Shown one piece after another: positions 10,033-20,839 of a stretch of DNA of 64,000 bases. The DNA is taken from positions 4,818,007 through 4,882,006 of the forward strand of contig CM059971.1 in the NCBI GenBank assembly GCA_030490835.1. Reading direction: 5' to 3'. Position numbers and translations under genes: made by a program. The DNA is from Annona cherimola (lineage: Eukaryota; Streptophyta; Magnoliopsida; Magnoliales; Annonaceae). How positions within the stretch are numbered: position 1 is the stretch's first letter; each line of letters begins with the position of its first letter. The notes under the pieces are model-generated. The model saw only the letters and a program-made list of their open reading frames with translations, did not search any database and was not told the origin of the DNA.

Positions 10033-11037
10033 TAAAACTAAAATTATTACATTTTAGAAATAGAAAATCTTATTCTATTTAATTATCTTCAGTAAGCTGT
10101 AATTTTTTTAAATCATTTGCACTATTAACCCTTGAGATTCTTGTTAATTTTTTACTTGAAATAAGCAAAATACACTTTTATATTTTACTAAATATTTTTT
10201 CTAAAATTTAAACATTTTTATCTCAAAAATCCATTAAAAAAGTGGCTCGAGAGATTTTCAATCAAATAGGGCAATCCATTTAATGTTTGAAAAATTAAAT
10301 AAGGGAAATTTTGGTCATTTCAAGTAAAAAATTTACAATGTACGTTAGTATAGTGACCAAAACTGCTAACTCCAAAACTATATATTTTCAATACTCCATG
10401 CCATGTGCCAAAGATATAAAATCTAAGAATCAAAAGTGGAAATTCCATAGACTTGAAAGGCCTATATGCAAATCCCCCAAAAGAGATGCAAGTAACTTGC
10501 TTGAGTGATCAATACTCTTTATAAAATATTGCATTTGAATAGTTCATTATGGCCTTAAAATATATCATATGGTTTAACCAGTGTTATCATCAACTGATAA
10601 GTAATTAATCTAACTGGCGATGGACTGGTTCGATTCAACCAGGTTTGACCATTTAATTGCCCCCGTTTGAAACTATGACTATAGCATAACATGATTATGA
10701 TGCCGTAATTCTTCATTTTTTAAAAAGATCTTTATATGTTAAAAATTTTAATAATCCTAAAATTATGTACCATAGTCAGTTTGACAATCAGTTAATAAAA
10801 TTCACACTTTCCTATACATCTATTTTTTATAAGTATTTATATACATCATGACAACTCATATGTCATATTACATTCAAACACATTCATAACCCCTCGTACA
10901 ATGGAGAAAAATTTTCATTAATATAGCACAGAAGAGAGAAAACTACAAATGTTTCTACCAAAGGAAGAAAACAGAAAAACTCCCACATCAAAAGAGAAAA
11001 GTGGAACTCATGACTAGCTAATAATGAGCCGTCATGA
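10033..11037. other. AT-rich intergenic DNA
   Basis: A possible decayed GGTT-type hAT fragment lies at about 10575-10665 (GTGTTATCATCAACTG, GGACTGGTTCGATTCAACCA). Otherwise there are only short spurious open frames, such as 65 codons at 10311. Confidence 0.4.
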
Positions 11038-11045
11038 GTTACCAT

Positions 11046-11592
11046 TAGGGGTGTTAACGGATTGGGTTGAACGGGTTAGAGCCTAATCCTAATCCTAACC
11101 CATTTAATATATCTCAATCCTAATCCGTTTATTAACCCATTTAAAAAACTTCAACCCTAACCCATTTACAACCCATTTAATAAACGGGTTAACGGGTTGT
11201 TAACGGGTTGTGTTTGTTACTAATTTTCATGCTAAAAATCTTCAATAAAGTCTGTAAATTTAAATAAATTAAATAATTCGAAGCTAACATACCTGAATTT
11301 AATTTATTTTGGCTTGAAAACATCAGTGTCAATCTCAAGTCATCTCTTTAATGTCAATTCCTATTATGAATATTATATATATATTATAATATATTATATT
11401 AAATGAGTTAGACGGGTTAAATAAACGGGTTGGACGGGTTACGAAGCCTCAACCCTAATCCGTTTATTTAATTAAATGGTTGAACGGGTTGGCGGATCAT
11501 AACCCATTTATTCAAAAATCTCAACCCAAACCCATTTATTAACGGGTTGAACGAGCGGGTTAACGGGTTGACCATGACCATTAACACCCCTA
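11046..11592. mobile_element. Non-autonomous hAT element (AACGGGTT family), perfect 8-bp TSD
   Basis: The termini TAGGGGTGTTAA and TTAACACCCCTA form a perfect 12-bp inverted repeat. The element is flanked by identical GTTACCAT at 11038-11045 and 11593-11600. Subterminal regions are filled with AACGGGTT/AACCCATTTA motifs in both orientations. At 547 bp it is the shortest of three family members in the window and carries no coding sequence. Confidence 0.95.
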
Positions 11593-11600
11593 GTTACCAT

Positions 11601-11970
11601 TAGGGCACACTCCAACTCACTTCCCTATACATCTTTTGATATACGGTAAGTCGGCAAGAAGTAAAAATATTGGAAATAAAATTTGTAAGAAATTTTTTTA
11701 AGAAAATGATAATGTGATATAATAATATAATTGGTGTAATAATTAGGAGTAGAGAAAATAAAAATAAAATAGATAAAATAGTTGTATGAAAAGATGTGAA
11801 AAATTATTAACTTGTGGAGGTAGCAACAAAAAAAAGCAGTTAATAGTTAAAATATCAAATCATATCAAAATATGTATTACATGAAGTAGGAAATTTTTTA
11901 CCTTTATACAAATGGACTCATAATTTAACGTAACTGCTTTATTTGTTTTATCTTTATCATTTTATTCTTA
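11601..11970. other. Degraded family A MITE fragment and AT-rich DNA
   Basis: About 11690-11860 keeps AATGATAATGTGATATAATA, AAAATAAAATAGATAAAATA and TTGTGGAGG in family A order. The ends are lost. Confidence 0.45.
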
Positions 11971-12219
11971 GAGTGTATTTGGAAAATAATAAAATTTTTT
12001 GATATAGAAGTTTTTAAAATAAGAAAAAATTATATGGTGTTATAAGAGTAATGATGAGGAGTAAAGAAAATAAAGTTATAATAAACAAGTTAATTGTATC
12101 GTAGTTGAGTAGAAATAATTGAAAATAGATTATTCGTATAAAAATATAAAAAAATTAATTAAAAAGATAATTATGAAAAGTTAAAAATTTTATTTTGAAA
12201 TTTTTTGGTGTAAACAAAC
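11971..12219 (+). mobile_element. Tourist-like MITE (family A)
   Basis: Starts GAGTGTATTTGG directly after TTA and ends GTAAACAAAC before TTAG. The interior order matches the intact copies. Confidence 0.7.
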
Positions 12220-12449
12220 TTAGCATTTGTCATTACTTTTCTTATATCATATCATGTTATCAATTTTTCAAAATGTTGCCTCGTATTTTTTTGCCAATTA
12301 CTAGACTGAAGTGAAGCCTACAGTTACAATCAAAAGAACCACAACATAAAAAAGAATACATATATCAACCACGACGACTTTACAAGTTGAAGTTACTTTA
12401 ACTTAACATAAATATAATATGTTCAATTAAAGAAATATAAATTGATTTA

Positions 12450-12710
12450 GGGCATGTTTGCTTATGATAAAATCTTTTTAATCTAAGACTATTTACTCTC
12501 CATAATGATGCATGATTTTAATTTATTTTCATTTTTCTATAAAATTACACTATTTTTCAATTATTTCTACACGACTATTTATACAACTAACATATTTATT
12601 TTAACTTTTTGTCTTTACTTTTTATTATTACCCTATCATATCACATCATCTTTTACCAATTTAAAAACTTTTATACTAAAATTTTTCATATAAAAGTTTT
12701 ATCACTTTCC
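12450..12710 (-). mobile_element. Tourist-like MITE (family A), reverse
   Basis: Starts GGGCATGTTTGCTTA and proceeds in reverse family order (TTTTTCAATTATTTCTACAC, AACTAACATATTTATTTTAA, CATATCACATCA), ending in AAGTTTTATCACTTTCC. Confidence 0.65.
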
Positions 12711-12799
12711 ATAAAAAGAATGTGAATTTATAGTTCATTGCTATTGATTTTGAGCAATTTATCTTGCATTTTTATTAACTTTAGGAGTGTAAATGGACA

Positions 12800-13385
12800 C
12801 TTGACCTAGAAATTTGTTAATTTAATTCTTGTAGGGATTCTAGGATGAGGTGGGAGTAGAAAATGAAATCTTTTAAAAATTGTATGATTGATAGTAAATG
12901 ATAAGAGTAAAGCTGAAATAAGTAACTTTGTAAGAGGATAGTTTGCAGAAAAAAATAATGAAATATTGAGATAAAAGTGAAAAATATAATTGGTAAATGT
13001 GTAATTATTCACACCAAAAATCGTGCTCCTACGATTTTCCATCCAATGCGGGATGATCTCCAAAAGTCCCTTTAGTCATTTTTAGGTAGTTTATACCAAG
13101 CATGGGATTTAGGGAATGGGAATCAATGGAATTATGGATTTCATGGCTCATCATTAATCAATCAATCATTATATTTTTTTTTACTTTTATCCTTGTATTC
13201 TAATCATTTTTCCCATCAACTACCTTAGAACAAAATTTATTTATTCCAACTTTACCTTTATAATTTCATATCAATACGCAAATTTCAAAACATTTGATTT
13301 AATACTTCCACCCCATTCCACATTTGTGGCAACTTTTACATTACCAAACTTTCACTACCCAACATAATGGGCCAACCTATGAATA
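12800..13385. mobile_element. Two adjacent family B MITEs in opposite orientation
   Basis: About 12825-13065 reads as the minus-strand form (TAGTAAATGATAAGAGTAAA, GGATAGTTTGCAG). About 13095-13380 reads as the plus-strand form (TATTCTAATCATTTTTCCCA, TTTATTCCAACTTTACCTTT, TATCAATACGCAAATTTC). Together they make a head-to-head palindrome-like arrangement. Boundaries are approximate. Confidence 0.5.
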
Positions 13386-14214
13386 TAACTTTATTTAAAA
13401 AATCAAAGAATTCTAAATTAAACAATTCATTTTAATTTCAATGATAATAAATTATGCTTTAATCTAATTCATTAATTAAATATTTTAATCTTCAATATTT
13501 AACTTTAATATCTACACAACTTTAGTTGCAATATATATTAAATATTTTAAACATGGCTCGTATTTTCAACCCGAATTATCAATTTAAACCTGACCGGATG
13601 CCTGTCTAGATTTTTATTATCCAAACACTAGAGTTATGTTAAGATTGACAACTAATAATACACATAGGGTTGGGCAAGAAAATTATCAAATAAGGTTAAA
13701 GTTGGGTTGACTTTGGCCCATTTAAAACCCGAAGTAACTTTCCAATAATTATGATTGGATCATTTATATCATTTACACACATTATGACACGTGGGAAAAA
13801 TTTATAAAGTCATTATATATGAAAATAACCTGAAAATTTTTGGTTACAGGTTCAGTTTTTATGAATCTGTACATATATAAGAATATGATCTACCGCATAC
13901 GACTGCACCGTGCCGTTCATATACTGTGGACCCTACATGTTCGTGAATGGAAAATTCATCCAACCCATTATAGTTAAAATTGTCCACTTCATTAGTATAC
14001 AAATTTTTATCTAAATCCAATATTTGGTTCCTGTCTTAAAATAGTGCAAAATTAATGTGATAAAATAGTTTAATATAAATATCAAGTTTAAAGTTGTATT
14101 TTCAACATCTAAATCATCTAAAGTATGATTTTATATGAATAAATGATTATATAAAATTTCGTTGCAATCTAACATGTGTGAGGCCCAGTCCGTCTGCACG
14201 GGAATGGATCCCAT

Positions 14215-14248
<34 letters not shown>

Positions 14249-15747
14249 TGATAGAAATCCTTTGATATAGTTGGAAATAAAGATAAAATTCCTGATCATA
14301 ATAAATGAAGAGAACACATAGCTTTCTTAAGTAGAGTTGCAATTTGAGTTAGGGTTGAATCTATCCTTATTTTATGTTCTAGAACTCACGTCTTATCTTA
14401 ATTTAGGTGGGGTCAGTTCAATTCTAGTTCTGATTTCAAATTAGTTCTGTTCATTATTCTTTATATTATATTCAAAAATCATAATCTAAATATAAATTTT
14501 ACCTAAAAACTTATTCAATATGATAATGATATATTTTTAAGAATGCATTTATTAGATATACTAAATAATAGATAATTAAACAAATTTCTATATTTTAAAA
14601 ATTATATATCTTATATCTTCAAATATGTAATATATTTTATAAAATAGATGTTGAATATATATATATATATATATCAATAATTCAGTTTAGTTCTAGGTAT
14701 CGGATTTTAGAACCTATCATATCCTAATTACATGGTTATTTTTTATTTGGAACCTAGAACCTATCTTACCTTATAGGTAGAAAAATAGGAACTTACCTCA
14801 CCCATTTTCTGGTATCCAATGGGACAACTAGTACATTACCCAAGTTGCATCCATACTCTTTCGTGATCCATATCTTTATAAAATAATGTGTTTTGAATAT
14901 TTCATTATGCGTAAGCTACATATTATCATATGGTGCTGTTTAAGTTCATATCAAATTCTCCTATAATTTTGCTTTTTATAAGTAACGATTTTGAGATATG
15001 CTTTTTAAATAAATCTTTCTTTATATTCAAAACACTTTCGTTATGCTTTTTATTTATTTAATATTTTAAACTTATGCTTCATTTTCAACACTTTCTTGAA
15101 TTTTGTAAATTTTTTTGTTTTATATATAAGAGTTATAAGTTTCAGACTCGAACTATTCCTTTGAAATTTCATAGGAACGGTTTGGTTTGATTTTAATTAA
15201 ATAATTTTAATTCAAAGAAGTATTTTTTATTTATATATAACCAGATTATGTATAAATAAATAAGAAAATAGACGCTGTCATGTTCCCTGATGGATATAAG
15301 CGTAAGAAAGAACCCCACGTTGGGGAATCTACCGGCCCAAACCTCTCCTATCTAGTCCAGACCAGGGTGGGCCGAGCCCACCAGAGCTGTAAATAATTTT
15401 GATATTGTAAAAAAAAAAAAAAAAATCAGCAGTGAAGGAAACCAACGCTCCTCAAATGATTGGTGCCAACTGGGCTATGCTGGTGCTGACAATATCCTAA
15501 TTCTCAAGAACTAGAAACTAATGAAAATACTCCTTAAAGCTTATAACTGAAAATATAAAAAAAAATTTTAAAATTTCACCTTGAAAAGTTCATTTCATTA
15601 GCATTTTTAATTTATACCTTATTTTCAGTTTATTTCTTGATAATTTTTATACTTTTTAAATTTTATAAGAGTCATAAATACGGAAACATCTATCCATATG
15701 AATAGATTCGTTTGATGGATTAATGGATTTTTTTAAGAGAATAAAAG
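13386..15747. other. AT-rich intergenic DNA, mostly featureless
   Basis: A fragment of fold-back family D appears at about 14040-14170. A (CA)n-(TA)n microsatellite occupies about 14213-14247. At about 15260-15425, moderately GC-rich sequence ends in a pure A run of about 17, like the 3' end of a retroposed transcript; no TSD was found. No gene is supported. Confidence 0.4.
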
Positions 15748-16404
15748 TTTGTTGTGAGCCGTAAAATTAATCAGTTTAATGTTTACTTTTGAGTGATACG
15801 GTTGTACAGCCCACTGTCTCTCTTTTTTTAACCAATTTAATAACTTTACTTTTTGTCAAACAAATATTCTTGAACAAAATGAATGATTTGTATTTCATAT
15901 ATTAATCTATTAAGGCATCACCAACCGATTCCTTTGAAAATTTCAAAATAGCTAATTCCTTTTGGATCTGTTGCGTGTAACTTTTTAAGATTTTTTTACC
16001 AACTTACATCGAAGTTACAGAATTTACTTATTTAATCAATAGCCATAATTCTTAACATTAACATTTAACCATTTATGCCAATCAAAAACTAAATTACTTT
16101 AATTTACGTCAACGATTAAAATTTTTATTTTTTATCTATCTCAGCACTTTTCTAAATAAATTTTATCATGCACAGTTGCCATTAGAGTTTTAAATAAAGG
16201 GTGTGTTGGGATAGTGATAAAAATTTTGAATAAAAAAAAATTTTGTATAAAAGTTTTTAAAATAAGAGAAAATAATGTGATATGATAGGGATAATGATGA
16301 TGAATAAAGATAATAAAGTTAAAATAAATAGATTAATTGCATGAATAGTTATATAGAAAAGATTAAAAAGTAAGTTAATTATATAAGAAGATGTGAATAA
16401 ATGG

Positions 16405-16808
16405 AGTATGATTATATACATCATGACATATTTTAGACTAAAATGCAACATTAATCTATTTTTATAATTAGTTATATTTTTTTTATTTCTTCTTCATAAA
16501 CATGTTTTCCTTAGTATATTCAATATATACATATATCAAGTTTTGCATTTTATAATTTTTTACATATTTATTTTTTATTTTTAAAAAATTAAATTTTTTA
16601 AGGGGTGAAAAATGACTTAAATGCCCTTAAAATTGATGATTTTTTAAAAATAAAAAGAAATATGTAGAAGTATTTTAAAATGGAAAAACTTAGTATATAA
16701 ATTAAATACACTTAGGAAAATATGTTTATGAAAAAAAATAAAATAAAATAAAATAAATGAATGTTGTATTTTAGCCTAAAATATATCATGGTGTATATAA
16801 TCATAGTT
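16405..16808. mobile_element. Fold-back element, family F variant (TGATTATATAC ends)
   Basis: The left arm TATGATTATATACATCATG continues about 45 bp and is matched at the right by the complement ending GTATATAATCATA. Just inside the arms lies the family F core (TTCCTTAGTATATTCAATAT; AAATTAAATACACTTAGGAA). Confidence 0.8.
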
Positions 16809-16856
16809 AAATAATTAAAAATAGAATTATTGTGGAAAATGAAAAGTTTTAGATTA

Positions 16857-17125
16857 TGTGTATTTGTGTAATCATAAAACTTTTTAAATTAAAACTTTTT
16901 ATTCTCCTCAATTACTTTATTTTAATTATTTCTTTGCATATTTTTATATAACTATCATATTTTTCAATCATTTCTACATAATTACTCATATAATTAAACT
17001 ATTTATTTTAACTTTATTTTCTTTATTTCTTATCATTATCTTTATTATATCATATCATTTTTTCTTATTTTAAAAATTGTACACACAATTTTTATCTAAA
17101 AATTTTATCACTTTCCAACCACACT
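16857..17125 (-). mobile_element. Family A MITE, reverse, nested in 16199-17171
   Basis: Starts TGTGTATTTGTGTAATCATA and runs in reverse family order to ACTTTCCAACCACAC. Its insertion separates AAAAGTTTTAGATT from TTGAAAATTTTCTGC of the host MITE. Confidence 0.6.
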
Positions 17126-17433
17126 TTGAAAAATTTTAGTTTGAAAATTTTCTGCTAAAACAAACACACCCTATGTGGGTTATGAATCAATAAGAATAAC
17201 CCTAGAAACATAAGTATGATGGTCTGGGTAATTTAGGGCTATTTTTGTACATTTATAGCCCGATAAATTAACATTATAATAGCCTTTGCGTGAATGAAAT
17301 GAATTTGGAAAATAAAATTAATTTGGAAAAGTCTTGACATTGATGAAAAATTTTAAAATTATTATTATAAATAAAATAAATTTGTTTTTCATTAGCACAG
17401 ATGTTAATACCTCTTTTGGAGAAAAGATTGTAA

Positions 17434-17785
17434 GAGCGTGATTATATACATCATGATGTATTTTAAGTTAAAATATAATATTTATGTATTTTATTTCTGT
17501 TACCAAGTGTTGTTATTTTACAATATTTTTACATATTAATTTTTTTGTTTTTAACGAATCATCAATTTTAAGGGCATTTAAGTCATTTTCCACTACTTAA
17601 AGAACTTGATTTTTAAAAAATCAAAAATAAATATATAAATTATTGTAAAATGATAAAAGTTGGTATATAGATTGAATACCCTTAGGAAAACATGTTTATA
17701 AAGAAAAATAAAAAATATAACTAATTATTAAAATAAATAAATGTTGTATTTTAACTTAAAATATATCATGATGTATATAATTGGA
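17434..17785. mobile_element. Fold-back element, TGATTATATAC-end variant, second copy
   Basis: Begins GTGATTATATACATCATGAT and ends in the complementary ATCATGATGTATATAATT. It has the family F core in the centre. Its duplicate lies at about 24740-25085. Confidence 0.75.
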
Positions 17786-17892
17786 AATAAAAGTTGGTAT
17801 AGATATGAAATGTAATTTGATCAAAACCCAACAATACATTTGAAAATCACTAGGCATAAAGGGGTATGCCTTACTTCTATTTTATAATATAC

Positions 17893-18472
17893 AGAGTTTG
17901 TTTGAAAAGTTATAAAACTTTTGATAATAAGTTTTTGTAATAAAAAATTTTAAAATAGGAGAAAGTGATATAATATGATAAGAGTAGTGATGAAAAGTAA
18001 AGAAAATAAAGTTAAAATAGATAAGTTAGATATATAGGTAATTGTATAAAAATAATTGAAAAGTAAGGTAGTTATATATGAAAAATTAAAAAAATAATTA
18101 AAAAATAATATAATTATGGAGAATAAAAAATTTTAAATTGAAGAGTTTTAATTTAGAGTGTGTTTAGTAATGAATAAAACTTTTGATAAAAATTTTAGAG
18201 AGTAAAAGTTGTCAAGTAATGTGATGTGATATGATATGGATAATGATGAGTAGTAAAAAGGATAAAGTTAAAATAGATAGGTTAGTTGTGTGGATAGTCA
18301 TGTAGAAATGATTGAAAAGTAGGGTAGTTGTATAGGAAAATGTGAAAAAATGATTAAAAATATGATAGTTGTGGAGAGGGAAAAGTTCTAGATTGAAAAA
18401 TTTTTAACTTGACATTTTTTATTAATTACCAAACACACCCTTAAAATACTTTTTTGTATAAATAAACACACC
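17893..18472 (+). mobile_element. Family A MITE (outer), left copy, split by a younger MITE
   Basis: The outer copy begins about AGAGTTTGTTTG and ends AAATAAACACACC. Its counterpart at about 25198-25487 is uninterrupted, showing that the inner MITE arrived after duplication. Confidence 0.75.
18156..18440 (+). mobile_element. Family A MITE, intact, TTA TSD with empty site
   Basis: A 285-bp element from GAGTGTGTTTAG to CCAAACACACCC, flanked by TTA at 18153-18155 and 18441-18443. The right duplicate at about 25450 reads TTTAATTTAAAATATT with a single TTA, an exact empty site. TSD length and termini fit PIF/Harbinger-type Tourist MITEs. There is no coding capacity. Confidence 0.92.
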
Positions 18473-18479
18473 ACATATA

Positions 18480-18798
18480 GACTAACAAGCTAACAGCCAT
18501 GGCTCTGAACGCACTGCATTTTTCCAATGCATGTATGCATTTTCCACAAGTGTACTACACAGGCCACCCTTTCACCTTTTTCAGGACCAGTGGGCAGCGA
18601 CACGGTTTGCAATGGCATCGTTTGTCAGTTGGCAGTTCTCATACAGCTTTTTTACTTTCCTATGACTTTTTTTTTGTTGGATTTGCAGGCAACCATTTCT
18701 TATCCTTTTCCAGATGCTTACCGTTCATAAGGGGTCGGCTTGATGTAAACGTTTCAATGCAAGTGAGCTTCTTCTTGGTATTTATTTATGGACTTTGA
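18480..18798 (+). pseudogene. Unidentified conserved segment with 99-codon ORF (left copy)
   Basis: This segment is less AT-rich and begins with ATG in the context CCATGGCT. It is open for 99 codons (18499-18798), with no family I recognise. The duplicate at 25512 has an in-frame TAA near position 25594 and indels, so the frame is not conserved between copies. The translation beyond codon 60 is hydrophobic (FLLSYDFFFVGF). It may be an exon remnant or part of an element; coding is doubtful. Confidence 0.3.
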
Positions 18799-18799
18799 T

Positions 18800-19080
18800 A
18801 CAGCACTCCGATATATTAATTTATTTTTTATTTTAAATTTTTTTTATAAAACTGTTAATCTAAGTGTTTTTAACATGTATATTAATTTTTAAAAAATTTA
18901 GATAATTTTTGAATTTTTAAAATTGGTGGCATTTTTCATAATTTGTGAATTGCCACTGATTTTTACAAATCTCTAAAAAAGATAAAAATGGATGCATACA
19001 TTAAATATATTTAGATTAACAATTTTATAAAAAAGTCAAAAAAATATTAAAAATAAGTTAAATACACGCTGGTGAACTAT
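18800..19080. mobile_element. Fold-back element, family F variant (left copy)
   Basis: The left arm has TTTTTATAAAACTGTTAATC and the right arm has TTAGATTAACAATTTTATAA. Between them is an inverted AATTGGTGGCATTTTTCATA centre. Its duplicate is at about 25830-26140. Confidence 0.6.
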
Positions 19081-19154
19081 ATCGGAAAGTATTTCCCCCA
19101 CGAAAGAGATTCCACTTCCAATCCCTCCGCGAATAAGACATTTAAGTCTCACTA

Positions 19155-19328
19155 CCTACGAAGTAATTACATGTAATCATATTCATTTTTTACCTACAAT
19201 TGACGTAAAATTACGGTAGTTGAACCTCGAAAGATTGGTAACCTACGAAGTAATTACATGTAATCATATTCATTTTTTACCTACAATTGACGTAAAATTA
19301 TGGTAGTTGAACCTTGAAAGATTGGTAA
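19155..19328 (+). repeat. 87-bp tandem duplication in the left copy
   Basis: Two near-identical 87-bp units begin CCTACGAAGTAATTACATG at 19155 and 19242. They differ at only a couple of positions, including ATTACGG versus ATTATGG. The right copy has a single unit (about 26195-26281), so this is a young local duplication. Confidence 0.9.
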
Positions 19329-19694
19329 CAGAAAAAAAGCTTTAACCACTTGCGCTTGCCACATGTGGCTACATTTTGCATCATTTGTTCAATTATGAAA
19401 TCAAATTTCATGAAATAAAACATATGGATGAGCCATATTTACCATAAAATATATATTAATATATAAATTAAAAAAATGCTTACATCTAGTTATTTATGCA
19501 TTAAATATAGTAATACTTTATAGAATGATTTATTTTTATAATAATGATATTTTGGATATTAAAAATATATATTTAAAATTAACATTTAAAACTAACAGAT
19601 GTTGTCATCAAGATCCGTCCTATGATATTTCAGCACGTACTCTTGAGCGTTGAATATTATTTATCAGGCAAGCAAGCAATTATTATTTATTAAT

Positions 19695-20059
19695 GGGTAA
19701 ATTTCGATATTGCAGATATACCACATAGTTTCACAAATTGCATATTACCCCCACATAGTTTCATCGAAATTGCGTATTACCCCCACGCCGTTAATCGCAG
19801 TTAATATATGTCGTTATATTTTCAAAAATGACGAAAATGCCCTCATCTTCATGGGTGATATGCAATTTTGTGAAATTATGGATGAGGACATTTTCATCAT
19901 TTTTCAAAAATGTAATGACGGATATTAACGGCAGTTAACGGTGTGGGGGGTAATACGTAATTTCGGTAAAACTATGTGGAGGTAATATACAATTTGTGAA
20001 ACTACATGGATATATCTGCAATATCAATAAAACTATGTGGGTATACATAAAATTTACCC
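19695..20059. mobile_element. MULE-like fold-back element, 9-bp TSD, empty site known
   Basis: The 365-bp element runs from GGGTAAATTTCG to AAAATTTACCC. Its long imperfect terminal inverted repeats (over 90 bp) contain repeated CACATAGTTTCA and ATTACCCCCAC motifs. Flanks are TTTATTAAT (19686-19694) and TTTATTGAG (20060-20068), 7 of 9 identical, the Mutator-type TSD length. The right duplicate at about 26640 lacks it. Confidence 0.85.
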
Positions 20060-20270
20060 TTTATTGAGGCCAGGCCAGGGACTAAATCGTGATTGAGATG
20101 CGTTAAGGTCCTGTTTGAAGAAAGCACGTATCGTATTATCTACGTCGGGAACAGGACTGCCCCACACGTGACACTGGCAATTGACCAGCAGTAGCTCAAC
20201 CATCTCACATCTCAAATACAGGTGTCCCTATCAAAAAAAATTAAAATACAGGGTGACATTTTAACTCTGA

Positions 20271-20532
20271 GGACGTTTATTTTCTTGCAAGCGTGGAATG
20301 GCATGAGGTGGGGCATCTATCATGAAGCAGTTATTTTCATCAATAATCATATTTTTTCTCTTTTATATTTATATTCCAATCATTTTTCCTACAAACTATC
20401 TTTATCAAACTCATTTATTCCAACTTTACCTCTATCATTTCCTATTAATCACACAATTTTCAAAATATTTCAATTTTCGCTCTTCACTCCATTCCACAAT
20501 CTCACAAAAAATATCAATTACCAAATAAGTCT
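20271..20532 (+). mobile_element. Family B Tourist-like MITE (left copy)
   Basis: Begins GGACGTTTATTTTC and ends TACCAAATAAGTC, with the typical interior TATTCCAATCATTTTTCCTA and CTCATTTATTCCAACTTTAC. Its duplicate is at about 26862-27113. Translation is hydrophobic low-complexity and not a gene. Confidence 0.6.
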
Positions 20533-20839
20533 TTTGTAGAGGAATTTGTAGTGGCATTATTCTCCTTAATTTCTGTGGAAACATCACCGATTAGGATATT
20601 TAGGACATATTATTTGGAAAAATTAGAAGTTGGTAAGATATTTGTAAAATATTATTAGAAAATCGTAAGAATGTCTAATGACTTAAATGTAAACTGGTTG
20701 AGATTGTTGGAAATATGTGGAAAACTAGCTAAATCTATGTTTTGATGATTAACAAATCAATTTGAGTAAGTCTTGGCTACTAACATGTTTGTGGAAGTGT
20801 TTAAGGCATATACATTTGAAGAATATAAAGCATGAAAGG

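Larger units (their letters stand above)
16199..17171 (+). mobile_element. Family A MITE disrupted by two insertions (left copy)
   Basis: It starts GGGTGTGTTGGG and ends AAACAAACACACCC. The body is interrupted by a fold-back (16405-16808) and by a reverse family A MITE (about 16857-17125). The same arrangement exists in the right copy at 23528-24495, so the nesting predates the tandem duplication. Confidence 0.75.

Noticed and set aside
14213..14247. Functional regulatory signal in the CA/TA run
   Set aside because: Plain microsatellite with no gene nearby.
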